Source: Thermoflexia bacterium (lineage in GTDB: Bacteria; Chloroflexota; Anaerolineae; B4-G1; SLSP01). From it: a DNA stretch of 16,246 nt. Location: the NCBI GenBank assembly GCA_030605705.1, contig JAUWHU010000295.1, forward strand, positions 1 to 16,246. The letters run 5' to 3'. The position numbers were made by a program, and so were the translations under genes. This document shows positions 1-6,450 of this stretch, piece by piece. Under the pieces are notes generated by a model. That model did not search any database, was not told where the DNA came from, and worked only from the letters and a program-made list of their open reading frames with translations. The first letter of the stretch is position 1; every line of letters starts with the position of its first letter.

Positions 1-35
1 CAATAGAGTTGTTCCTCAATAAAAACGGTAAGCTT

Positions 36-115
36 TTGGACACGGATTACACGGAGCAACACGGATTTTTCCTGGTTTTTTACAAAAATATCCGTGTAAT
101 CAAATCCGCGTCCAA
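36..115. repeat. Imperfect inverted repeat of the CACGGATTACACGG type
   Basis: The left arm at 36-54 (TTGGACACGGATTACACGG) is the near reverse complement of 92-115, which has a few extra bases. A second inner pair, ACACGGATTTTT at 59-70 and its complement around 84-97, lies inside it. The unit could fold into a long hairpin. It lies downstream of the toxin-like gene and outside any coding frame I can support. Similar CACGGATTACACGG palindromes are scattered in many environmental bacterial genomes; that is recollection, not a search result. No transposase is present. The rest of 1-197 shows no gene. Confidence 0.7.
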
Positions 116-197
116 TTTCCGGTTTCTTTTATTCAGGAGCAATTCTAATATCACATCCAGTTGAGGGGGGAGAGAGATGTGGCCGCGATCTCCGGTC

Positions 198-232
198 AAA
201 AAAAACGGCGCACCCTCCGAAGAGGATGCGCC
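198..232 (-). terminator. Intrinsic terminator of the toxin-antitoxin transcript (UUCG tetraloop)
   Basis: Read on the minus strand, an 11-bp stem (222-232 pairing with 207-217, one G-U pair) is closed by a UUCG tetraloop on a C-G pair, an exceptionally stable loop. A run of eight T follows (205-198). It starts about 28 bases after the toxin stop codon, as expected for a rho-independent terminator. It is nearly identical to the terminator at 1041-1075. Confidence 0.93.
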
Positions 233-259
233 GCCAAGCTTCATCCTGTCAATAAATTC

Positions 260-748
260 TTATTCCCCTGCCTGTTGCAACACTTCGGCCACCAATCTAT
301 CGCCCAGCCACAAGCCAGCACCCCGTAGAGCAAATATGACCGGTTTGACCGTTTCAAGAAAGCCGCGCTGCTTGGCTTTCAAAATAACCCCCAACGTTCC
401 TGTGAAGAGGAGACCGTTAAGACGGGCGATCCGGCGGGCCAGTGCATCATCCAAAACCAGACGACTCCCAGGGTGCTCTAAACCTAAAGCGATTACTTCC
501 GCCTCTCCCCGCCCCAAATCAGTTATCAGAGGAATTAACTCCGGCGAGTGAGGTGCCACCACGCGCAGCCAGGGCAAGTTCTCTACAACAGGAACGTAGA
601 CTCCCTGCTTTGCCCCGGCCAGAAGCTCATCCTGTACAGCAAGAGGAATCAATAATCGCTCGTACAACTTAGGCAGAAGATCTAAATGCTTCACTAGATG
701 TAGGTAGAGCAGAGGAGACGTGTTGCAAATCGTCAGCTGCTCAGGCAT
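260..748 (-). CDS. DUF3368 / PIN-like toxin component
   Basis: This 162-residue protein matches the DUF3368 family of the PIN-domain clan, usually the putative RNase toxin of a type II toxin-antitoxin pair. Visible family marks are the N-terminal CNTSPLLYL stretch (the N/D-T-S-P signature), VQDEL near residue 37, LGRGEAEVIALGLE near 78-91, LVLDDALARRIA near 96-107 and TGTLGVILKAK near 115-126. The first acidic residue of canonical PIN nucleases is Asn here, which is usual in this family, so nuclease activity is plausible but unproven. Its ATG overlaps the stop of the upstream UPF0175 gene by 8 bases (ATGCCTGA), which indicates translational coupling. A strong terminator follows at 198-232. 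Family assignment is firm; target and toxicity are unknown. Confidence 0.88.
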   Translation of the reverse strand: MPEQLTICNTSPLLYLHLVKHLDLLPKLYERLLIPLAVQDELLAGAKQGVYVPVVENLPWLRVVAPHSPELIPLITDLGRGEAEVIALGLEHPGSRLVLDDALARRIARLNGLLFTGTLGVILKAKQRGFLETVKPVIFALRGAGLWLGDRLVAEVLQQAGE

Positions 749-995
749 TGGTCACATCCTGCGCCAACTTCTCGGCATCCAGGGCGAAGGGTGAAACCCG
801 GTAACGGCCTAATGCCATCAGAAATTCCACCCGCGTCACCCCGGCTAATTGTGCTGCCCGCCCGGAGGAAAGTCGCCCCAGCTCGAACAGCTTCACCGCC
901 GCTAACATCCGTAACTCACCGGCGAAAGATTCCGGCTCTTCCTTCAAACTGATGAAAGGCTCCTCCGGCAACCTCAGAGAAATTGTAATGCTCAT
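741..995 (-). CDS. UPF0175 family antitoxin-like protein
   Basis: This is an 84-residue protein of the UPF0175 family, commonly found directly upstream of DUF3368 genes and thought to be the antitoxin. The central stretch ELGRLSSGRAAQLAGVTRVEF (about residues 42-62) is the conserved helix-turn-helix-like core, with Leu-Phe-Glu before it and Arg-Val-Ser-Pro after it. I start it at 995 because AGGAGG lies seven bases upstream. The frame extends to 1022, but that would need translation from within the promoter. Antitoxin first and toxin second, with an 8-bp overlap, is the usual order for such pairs. A small DNA-binding antitoxin would probably autoregulate the promoter at 1014-1042, but no clear operator palindrome is visible. 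Confidence 0.87.
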   Translation of the reverse strand: MSITISLRLPEEPFISLKEEPESFAGELRMLAAVKLFELGRLSSGRAAQLAGVTRVEFLMALGRYRVSPFALDAEKLAQDVTNA

Positions 996-1013
996 CCTGT
1001 CACCTCCTACCTT

Positions 1014-1042
1014 ATTATCCACCAGAAATCAAAGTATGTCAA
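1014..1042 (-). promoter_or_regulatory. Sigma-70 promoter of the toxin-antitoxin pair
   Basis: On the minus strand, TTGACA (1042-1037) is followed after exactly 17 bases by GATAAT (1019-1014). Transcription should start near 1007, giving a leader of only about 12 bases that begins close to the Shine-Dalgarno sequence. The first two T of the -35 box are the last two T of the PPDK terminator U-tract, so terminator and promoter are fused. Confidence 0.85.
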
Positions 1043-1075
1043 AAAAAACGGCGCACCCTCCGGAGAGGATGCGCC
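1041..1075 (-). terminator. Intrinsic terminator of ppdK
   Basis: On the minus strand an 11-bp stem (1065-1075 with 1050-1060, one G-U pair) with a UCCG loop is followed by eight T (1048-1041). It lies about 20 bases after the PPDK stop. It separates PPDK transcription from the TA pair immediately downstream. Confidence 0.93.
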
Positions 1076-1096
1076 GCGCAAAGTCGTGTAACAAGA

Positions 1097-3862
1097 TTAC
1101 TTGCGGCTACCGTTGCGAATGGTGGCCTGGGCCGCCGCCAGCCGCGCCACGGGGACACGGAAGGGAGAGCAGCTCACGTAATCCAGACCCACGCGATAGC
1201 AGAAGTCAATGGAGGCCGGCTCGCCGCCGTGCTCACCACAGATGCCGATCTCCAGGTCGGGATTGGCCGCCTTGCCCTCTTTCACGCACAACTCAACCAG
1301 CCGGCCCACCCCCACCTGATCCAGCGCCTGGAAGGGGTTCTGGGGTAGGATACCGCGATCAACGTACTGGAGCAAGAACTTGCCCTCGGCGTCGTCACGG
1401 CTGTAACCAAAGGTCATCTGCGTGAGATCATTGGTGCCGAAGGAGAAGAACTGGGCGTACTCGGCGATCTCGCCGGCGGTCAAGGCCGCGCGCGGCACCT
1501 CGATCATCGTGCCGAAGATGGCGGGCACTTCGATGCCCTCCTCTTCCATCACTTCTTGGGCGACCCGCTCCAGCTTTTCGCGCTCCAGTTTGAGCTCGTT
1601 CACATGGCTGATCAACGGGATCATGACCTCCGGGTGAACGTCCACGCCGCGTTTGGCGCAGCGACAAGCCGCCTGGAAGTAGGCGCGGGTCTGCATTTCG
1701 GTCAAGCCCTCGTACATGATGCCGGCGCGACAGCCGCGCAAGCCCATCATGGGATTGACTTCCCACATTCCGGCGACTATTTCGAGCATAGCTTCCTGCT
1801 CTTTGAGTTCTTCGGAATCGGGCGCTGTGACCCTGAGCGCGGCGACTTCTTCGATCAACTCGTGGTATGGGGGCAGGAACTCGTGCATGGGCGGGTCAAT
1901 CAGGCGCATGATGACGGGCTTGCCGTCCATCGCCTCGAAAACGCCCTCGAAATCCTGTTCTTGGAAGGGCAACATATCAGCTATGGCCTCGTCGCGTACT
2001 TCCTGGGTCTTAGCCAGGATCATGCGCACGACGGCCTCGCGGGCGCGCTCGTCGAAGAACATGTGCTCGGTACGGCAGAGGCCGATCCCCTCGGCGCCAA
2101 AGTCCACCGCTTGCAGCGCGTCTTCGGGAAGATCCGCGTTGGCGCGGACTCCCATCTCACGGATCTCGTCGGCCCAGGAGAGCAATGTGATCAAGTCAAT
2201 TTGATCTTCGTACTTTGCCTGTACCAACGGGACGGCTCCCGCGTAGACTTCACCGTTGAAGCCATCAATGGAGATGATATCTCCTTCCTCGATGACCAAG
2301 TCGCCAATGGTGAATCGCCGGCGGTTGACGTCCACGGTGATGTCTTCACAGCCGGCCACACAGGGCAGGTTCTTGCCACGGGCGACGACGGCAGCGTGAG
2401 AGGTCGCACCTCCCTTCTGGGTCAACACACCCTGGGAGGCTATCATGCCGGGCACGTCGTCGGGAGCAGTCTCAGGGCGCACTAAGATGACCGCCTTGCC
2501 TTCGTCGGCAGCTTCCTTAGCGCGCTCGGCATCGAAGATGGCAATGCCGACGGCGGCGCCGGGGGAAGCGTTCAGCCCCTTGACAATGAAGGTCTTCTTG
2601 GCATCCTGGTCAAAGCTGGGACGCAGGAGCAAGTCCACATACTCCGGGTCAACACGCATGATAGCTTCTTCTTTGGTGATCATGCCTTCCTGGGCCAGGT
2701 CTAGGGCCACTTTGACAGCCGCCCCGGCGGTACGCTTGCCGTTGCGGGTCTGGAGCATCCAGAGCTTACCACGCTCAATGGTGAATTCCATGTCCTGCAT
2801 ATCACGGTAATAATGTTCCAGATGCTTCACGATCCCCAGGAATTCCTGGTAAGACTGGGGCATAACCTCTTCGAGGCTGGGATACCTGGCGGCGCGCTCC
2901 TCTTCGGAGATACCGCGCTCGGCGGCCCACTCGCGGGAGCCTGGGAGGCTGATCTGCTGCGGGGTACGAATCCCGGCAACGACGTCCTCGCCCTGCGCGT
3001 TGACCAGGAACTCCCCGTACAGGAAGTCGTGAGCGCCGGTGGCGGGGTTACGGCTGAAGGCGACGCCGGTCGCGGAATCGTCCCCCATATTTCCGAAGAC
3101 CATCATCTGGACGTTGACCGCGGTGCCCCACTCGTGAGGAATGCCTTCCGAGTCGCGGTAAGCGATCGCGCGCGCGCCGTTCCAGGAATCAAACACCGCC
3201 TTGATCGCCATATCCAGCTGCTTGTACGGGTCAGTGGGGAAATCTTCGCCAAAGCGTTCCTGGTACATGGCCCTGTACTTGGCGACCAGGCTCTTCATGC
3301 CCTCCAGACTTATCTCGGTGTCTAGTTCAATACCCTCTTTTTCCTTGAGTTCTTCGAGTTTTGTCTCAAAGTGCTCGCGGGAATAGCCCATCACGATGTC
3401 GGAGAACATGGTGATGAAGCGGCGGTAAGCATCGTAGGAAAACCATTCGTTATCAAACATCTCGGCGAGGGATACGCGCGTCTCGTCGTTTAGGCCTAAG
3501 TTGAGGACGGTGTCCATCATGCCGGGCATGGACTGGCGCGCGCCAGAGCGCACGGAGACCAATAGCGGCTTGGTGGGGTCGCCAAACTTCCTGCCGGTTT
3601 GCTCTTCGATGTCCCGCAGCCCCTTCAAGGCCTGTTCCCACATCCCCTCGGGGAACTCACCCGTCTTCATGTACTCGACACACGCCTCGGTGGTGATGAT
3701 AAAGGCCGGCGGCACCGACACACTGGTCGCGGTCATTGCCGCTAAACCGGCTCCTTTGCCGCCAAATAAAACCTTCAGCTCGGCAAGTTCCGGCTCGTGC
3801 CCCAATACCTTCACGTATTCGGCTTTGGCGTTGCGCCCTAAATATACCCATTGCTTAGTCAT
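1097..3862 (-). CDS. ppdK: Pyruvate, phosphate dikinase
   Basis: PPDK interconverts pyruvate, ATP and phosphate with phosphoenolpyruvate, AMP and pyrophosphate in the cytoplasm, and can serve glycolysis or gluconeogenesis. The 921-residue product has the expected three parts. First is an N-terminal ATP-binding domain (GGKGAGLAAMT near residue 33, SVRSGARQSMPGMMDTVLN near 105). Second is the phosphohistidine domain with GGATSHAAVVARG, where His489 is the carrier histidine. Third is the C-terminal pyruvate/PEP barrel with CGEHGGEP, where Cys875 is the catalytic acid/base. It is somewhat longer than the roughly 875-residue Clostridium enzyme. I start at 3862 because AGGAGG lies four bases upstream; the frame runs to 3919, but that stretch lies in an intergenic repeat. 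A terminator follows at 1041-1075. No dedicated promoter is obvious. Confidence 0.97.
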   Translation of the reverse strand: MTKQWVYLGRNAKAEYVKVLGHEPELAELKVLFGGKGAGLAAMTATSVSVPPAFIITTEACVEYMKTGEFPEGMWEQALKGLRDIEEQTGRKFGDPTKPLLVSVRSGARQSMPGMMDTVLNLGLNDETRVSLAEMFDNEWFSYDAYRRFITMFSDIVMGYSREHFETKLEELKEKEGIELDTEISLEGMKSLVAKYRAMYQERFGEDFPTDPYKQLDMAIKAVFDSWNGARAIAYRDSEGIPHEWGTAVNVQMMVFGNMGDDSATGVAFSRNPATGAHDFLYGEFLVNAQGEDVVAGIRTPQQISLPGSREWAAERGISEEERAARYPSLEEVMPQSYQEFLGIVKHLEHYYRDMQDMEFTIERGKLWMLQTRNGKRTAGAAVKVALDLAQEGMITKEEAIMRVDPEYVDLLLRPSFDQDAKKTFIVKGLNASPGAAVGIAIFDAERAKEAADEGKAVILVRPETAPDDVPGMIASQGVLTQKGGATSHAAVVARGKNLPCVAGCEDITVDVNRRRFTIGDLVIEEGDIISIDGFNGEVYAGAVPLVQAKYEDQIDLITLLSWADEIREMGVRANADLPEDALQAVDFGAEGIGLCRTEHMFFDERAREAVVRMILAKTQEVRDEAIADMLPFQEQDFEGVFEAMDGKPVIMRLIDPPMHEFLPPYHELIEEVAALRVTAPDSEELKEQEAMLEIVAGMWEVNPMMGLRGCRAGIMYEGLTEMQTRAYFQAACRCAKRGVDVHPEVMIPLISHVNELKLEREKLERVAQEVMEEEGIEVPAIFGTMIEVPRAALTAGEIAEYAQFFSFGTNDLTQMTFGYSRDDAEGKFLLQYVDRGILPQNPFQALDQVGVGRLVELCVKEGKAANPDLEIGICGEHGGEPASIDFCYRVGLDYVSCSPFRVPVARLAAAQATIRNGSRK

Positions 3863-3894
3863 AGTTCCTCCTTGATTTTTAATGATTGACTCTA

Positions 3895-4090
3895 TTGAAA
3901 AAACTAGGAATTTCACCACAGAGACACAGAGAGCACAGAGATTTTAAACTTGACCTTAAAAAAATTAAGGGAAAGGTTGAGAATCTTGCGAGATCTCATC
4001 CAAAACATAAACAATTTGCAGGTAAACCTTGAAAAACTTTGCGCTCTTGGCGTTCTTTGCGGTTAGAAAATCTTTTTTCAGGGAAATCAT
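3895..4090. repeat. About 200-bp inverted-repeat intergenic element, copy 1
   Basis: The left end reads TTGAAAAAACTAGGAA, then TTCACCACAGAGACACAGAG. The right end reads CTTTGCGGTTAGA, then CTTTTTTCAG, and is roughly the reverse complement of the left end. The same ends and part of the middle (TAAACTTGACCTT and the A-rich run after it) recur at 10349-10558 in the same orientation. There is no open frame inside, so it behaves like a small non-autonomous or palindromic repeat. It fills most of the gap between the SBP gene and PPDK. Confidence 0.7.
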
Positions 4091-4142
4091 GATTGCACTT
4101 TCGTGATTATAAAGACCAAACGTCAAACGTCGCTTTGAGCGT

Positions 4143-5798
4143 TCACTGTTCACTGACGATGACGCGACGCTGCAAGACATACCAATCGGCGACGTTGCGA
4201 AAACGGTCTCCCGTCTGCATGAGGGGGCCGATCTGCACATCGTGAACCCGCGCATCTACCGCGTAGGTGTAGACGGGCACGTAGAGGGGGATGGCCGGCA
4301 GCTCCTCCATGAAGAGCTGCTGGAATTCGCGGTACAGTGTCAAACGTTGCTCACGATCCACGGTGCGCCGGGCTTGCTCAATAACCTCGCTGATTCGGCG
4401 ATGGCGAAAACCGGCGTAATTTTGCCCCACCAGGGCCTGCGTCTCGTGCCAGAAAGGATAGGGATCAGGGTCTCCCGGTGCCGCCAGATGTACCAACGCT
4501 GCTTCGTAGCTGCGGGACTCTAACGCGCCGCTCAAGGCCAGGGGCGGGACAGTCTGCACCGTCACCGAAATCCCCAGTTGCGCCCATTGCTCAGCAATGG
4601 CCTGACCCAATGCCTGATCCTGTGGCGTGTCGGCGACCATCAACGAAAAGGCCAGGGGCCAGCCACGCTGATTACGCAACGTCTCGGTGACGGCGTCACG
4701 CTGCCAGCCAACCTCCGACAACAAGGACGCCGCTTGTTCCGCAGCGTAAGCATAACGCGGCACTTCTGTGACATCGTAAGCCCAGGTGCCCGGCAGAAAG
4801 GGGGTTTGAGGGATGAGCGCCTGTCCCTTCAGCACCGCGTCGCTCAATTTCTGGCGGTCCAGCCCATAGAGCAACGCCTGCCGCACCTGTGTCTCGGCAA
4901 AAGGCGAAGTATCGGTCACCAACTCGTTGAAGTAGAGCATGGTCATTTCTGCACTGGGGGCGGAGTAGAAGTTCAGGTTCTCCAGCTGCCAAGCTGCAGC
5001 AAGACCCTCCGGCGGGATGCGGGCAACTCCTTCGACCAGGCCCTCCCGGTAAGCCTCGAAAGCTGCGGCGGGCGTGGGATAGAAACGCAGCACCAGGTTC
5101 TCGATGCGGGGCGCGTCGCCATAGTAACGGGGAAAACGCTTGAACGTCACCTCGTTGATCTGTCCCCCCTCGACCTGTACCTCGGTCAAACGGAAGGGGC
5201 CGGTACCCACGTGGGTATCCAGCGAGGACAAATCCGTCGCCCGGATTCCTTTCAGCAAGTGCGCCGGCAACAGGCCAATGGTGACGTAATCTAAGAAGGG
5301 AGCATACGGCTCTGAGAGGATGAACCGCACCGTCAGATCGTCCATTTTCTCCACGCGCACCGTCTGCCACAGTGCGCCGATGTCCGGGGGGCCGGGATAG
5401 TCAGGGTCCTGAAGCAACCCCACGGTGAAAAGCACGTCATCGGCAGAGAGCGGCATCCCGTCATGCCAGAGCGCGCGGCGGTTCAAGTGAAAAGTGTAGG
5501 TGATGCCCCCAGGCGCGATCTCCCAACCGCTCGCCAAATCCGGCACGATCTCGCCCCGCATAGTCATGCGGGTCAAGCCGCTGAAGGCCAAGGCGGTCAC
5601 GTCGCTATCGGCGTCATTGTAGAAACTGAGCAAAGGATTGAGGGATTGCGGGTAGCCGCTCACGCTCTCGACATAAGTGCCGCCGGGGGCCGGGCGGTAC
5701 TCTGTCGTGTAGGTTGTGGCGAGGTAAGCCAACATGCCGGCGGTGAGGAGAAACCCCACGCCTACCAAGAGCATTTGCCAGCCAATACGACGGAACAT
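4143..5798 (-). CDS. Membrane-anchored oligopeptide-type solute-binding protein (SBP family 5)
   Basis: This 551-residue protein matches family 5 extracellular solute-binding proteins (OppA/DppA type), which capture peptides or other solutes for an ABC importer. Landmarks are SLNPLLS near residue 52, LASGWEIAPGGITYTFHLN near 88-107, WHDGMPLSADDVLFT near 111-125, the LPAHLLKG segment and a C-terminal AIPLYVPVYTYAV. The N-terminus has a short basic stretch then a hydrophobic segment (about residues 9-27) with no lipobox cysteine, so it is probably held by an uncleaved anchor or cut by signal peptidase I. No permease or ATPase gene is in the window, so the transporter partner and ligand are unknown. 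The start at 5798 has a weak ribosome-binding site. secG lies 103 bp upstream, so the two may share a transcript. The stop codon lies inside a short intergenic-type repeat. Confidence 0.9.
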   Translation of the reverse strand: MFRRIGWQMLLVGVGFLLTAGMLAYLATTYTTEYRPAPGGTYVESVSGYPQSLNPLLSFYNDADSDVTALAFSGLTRMTMRGEIVPDLASGWEIAPGGITYTFHLNRRALWHDGMPLSADDVLFTVGLLQDPDYPGPPDIGALWQTVRVEKMDDLTVRFILSEPYAPFLDYVTIGLLPAHLLKGIRATDLSSLDTHVGTGPFRLTEVQVEGGQINEVTFKRFPRYYGDAPRIENLVLRFYPTPAAAFEAYREGLVEGVARIPPEGLAAAWQLENLNFYSAPSAEMTMLYFNELVTDTSPFAETQVRQALLYGLDRQKLSDAVLKGQALIPQTPFLPGTWAYDVTEVPRYAYAAEQAASLLSEVGWQRDAVTETLRNQRGWPLAFSLMVADTPQDQALGQAIAEQWAQLGISVTVQTVPPLALSGALESRSYEAALVHLAAPGDPDPYPFWHETQALVGQNYAGFRHRRISEVIEQARRTVDREQRLTLYREFQQLFMEELPAIPLYVPVYTYAVDARVHDVQIGPLMQTGDRFRNVADWYVLQRRVIVSEQ

Positions 5799-5831
5799 CT
5801 TAGTGTTTTATCAGGGAATCAAATTCAGCAA

Positions 5832-5862
5832 TTCAGCCACCGGCATTTGACCGATGGCTGAA
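5832..5862. other. Hairpin between secG and the SBP gene
   Basis: TTCAGCCA at 5832-5839 pairs perfectly with TGGCTGAA at 5855-5862, with possible extra GG/CC pairs inside. There is no T-run on either side, so it is not a convincing intrinsic terminator. It could be an attenuating or mRNA-stabilising hairpin in a secG-SBP transcript, or a chance palindrome. Confidence 0.4.
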
Positions 5863-5901
5863 CAATTACTCCAGCCTTTGTCCTGACGCCGCGCTCAACG
5901 G

Positions 5902-6126
5902 TCAGTTCAAGAGGAGCACGTTGACGAGGGCCGCCAGGAAAAAAAGCACCGAGGTCCCTACTGTCAACCGGAAGAGTAAGAGCTCCGCGCCCCGTCGCTG
6001 GCGGACCATTCCCGTCTGAGCGCCGCCCATGACGCCGCCCAAACCACCGCTCCGGACCTCAAAGAGAACCAAAACAACGAGCACTACGCCCAGAATGATC
6101 TGAACAATATTCAGGTAAGTTTCCAT
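5902..6126 (-). CDS. secG: Preprotein translocase subunit SecG
   Basis: This 74-residue membrane protein is the small accessory subunit of the SecYEG channel. It shows the SecG pattern: an N-terminal transmembrane helix (about residues 6-24), a glycine-rich cytosolic loop (SGGLGGVMGGAQTG, about residues 27-40), a basic stretch and a second helix (about 50-72). I start it at 6126, where GGAGG lies ten bases upstream and the first helix follows at once. The longer frame to 6162 would put a non-family extension in front. A strong promoter lies at 6161-6188. SecG is often a single gene far from secY, as here; its neighbour is an exported binding protein. Confidence 0.93.
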   Translation of the reverse strand: METYLNIVQIILGVVLVVLVLFEVRSGGLGGVMGGAQTGMVRQRRGAELLLFRLTVGTSVLFFLAALVNVLLLN

Positions 6127-6160
6127 TCTTTTTTTGCCTCCGCATACTAGATACCCGGCC

Positions 6161-6188
6161 ATTATAACACGCTACAGGAAAATGACAA
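6161..6188 (-). promoter_or_regulatory. Sigma-70 promoter of secG
   Basis: On the minus strand, TTGTCA (6188-6183), a 16-base spacer and TATAAT (6166-6161) are present, with TGT just before the -10 box (an extended -10). Predicted start is near 6154, giving a leader of roughly 28 bases before the secG ATG. Confidence 0.8.
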
Positions 6189-6206
6189 TGGAAATGGCTG
6201 GATGTG

Positions 6207-6249
6207 GTCAGAAGTCAAACGTCAGAAGTCAAACGTCAAGCGTCAAAAC
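6207..6249. repeat. Short tandem repeat, 14-bp unit
   Basis: GTCAGAAGTCAAAC occurs twice head to tail (6207-6220 and 6221-6234), followed by a degenerate third unit (GTCAAGCGTCAAAAC, 6235-6249). A related GTCAAACGTC string is found near 4121-4131 after the SBP gene. It lies just upstream of the secG promoter; no function is evident. Confidence 0.8.
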
Positions 6250-6276
6250 AAGAACAGATGAGCACAGTTATTAAGT

Positions 6277-6349
6277 TTGGGGCAGAAAGCCCCAATGAAA
6301 CCGACTCCCCAGACGCCCCCGGGGACGGGGGCTGCGAGCCGTGGGGAGT
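6277..6349. other. Cluster of strong hairpins between AOR and secG
   Basis: Three stems are visible. TTGGGGC/GCCCCAA (6277-6283 with 6289-6295) encloses a 5-base loop. ACTCCCCA/TGGGGAGT (6304-6311 with 6342-6349) encloses GCCCCCG/CGGGGGC (6315-6321 with 6326-6332), which has a GGGA loop. There is no adjacent T-run and no reading frame of recognisable type. It could be a structured small RNA, a repeat, or a transcription barrier. With the tandem repeat, a REP-like hairpin and the AOR terminator, it fills the 324-bp gene-free stretch 6127-6450. Confidence 0.55.
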
Positions 6350-6365
6350 AGAATTGAACAATCCT

Positions 6366-6389
6366 GTAGTGAGGGCAGGCAGTACCCAC
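6366..6389 (+). repeat. REP-like hairpin with GTAG head, copy A
   Basis: GTAG is followed by TGAGGGCAGGCAGTACCCAC. The stem GTG(a)GG/CCCAC has a bulged A, and the loop carries the GGCAGGCAG core shared with copies at 8517 and 10379. This is the most degenerate of the three and is not inside a CACAGAG repeat. The GTAG head plus imperfect hairpin resembles REP elements mobilised by RAYT (TnpA-REP) transposases; no such gene is in the window. Confidence 0.6.
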
Positions 6390-6390
6390 C

Positions 6391-6427
6391 AAAAGCAAGC
6401 GTGCCAGAGCGTAATGCTCCGGCACGC
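6391..6427 (-). terminator. Intrinsic terminator of the aldehyde:ferredoxin oxidoreductase gene
   Basis: On the minus strand, a 12-bp stem (6427-6416 with 6410-6399, one G-U pair) with a 5-base loop is followed by TTGCTTTT. It begins 23 bases after the stop codon. The U-tract is interrupted, so termination may be less than complete. Confidence 0.8.
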
Positions 6428-6450
6428 CACAGAAAACGGTCTATCCTGGC

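Larger units (their letters stand above)
196..1077. repeat. Direct repeat pair (196-234 and 1039-1077) bracketing the toxin-antitoxin pair
   Basis: The 39 bases at 196-234 recur at 1039-1077 in the same orientation, 843 bp apart, with one difference (A at 220, G at 1063). Each copy contains a complete terminator hairpin and its A-tract (T-tract on the minus strand). Only the two outer 39-bp segments are repeated; between them lie the two TA genes and their promoter. Recombination between the copies would remove the TA pair and leave PPDK with one intact terminator. Confidence 0.85.

Noticed and set aside
1556..2485. 309-codon open frame on the plus strand opposite ppdK
   Set aside because: It lies wholly antisense to PPDK, a clear full-length gene, has no recognisable family features, and is explained by the high-GC codon pattern of the opposite strand.
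3965..4255. 96-codon minus-strand frame upstream of ppdK
   Set aside because: It overlaps the 3' end of the SBP gene and an intergenic repeat; no protein-like pattern.
4578..5294. 238-codon plus-strand frame opposite the solute-binding protein
   Set aside because: Antisense shadow of a well-supported gene; no ribosome-binding site or domain.
6207..6249. CRISPR-like repeats
   Set aside because: The 14-bp units are directly adjacent without spacers, so this is a short tandem repeat; no cas genes are present.
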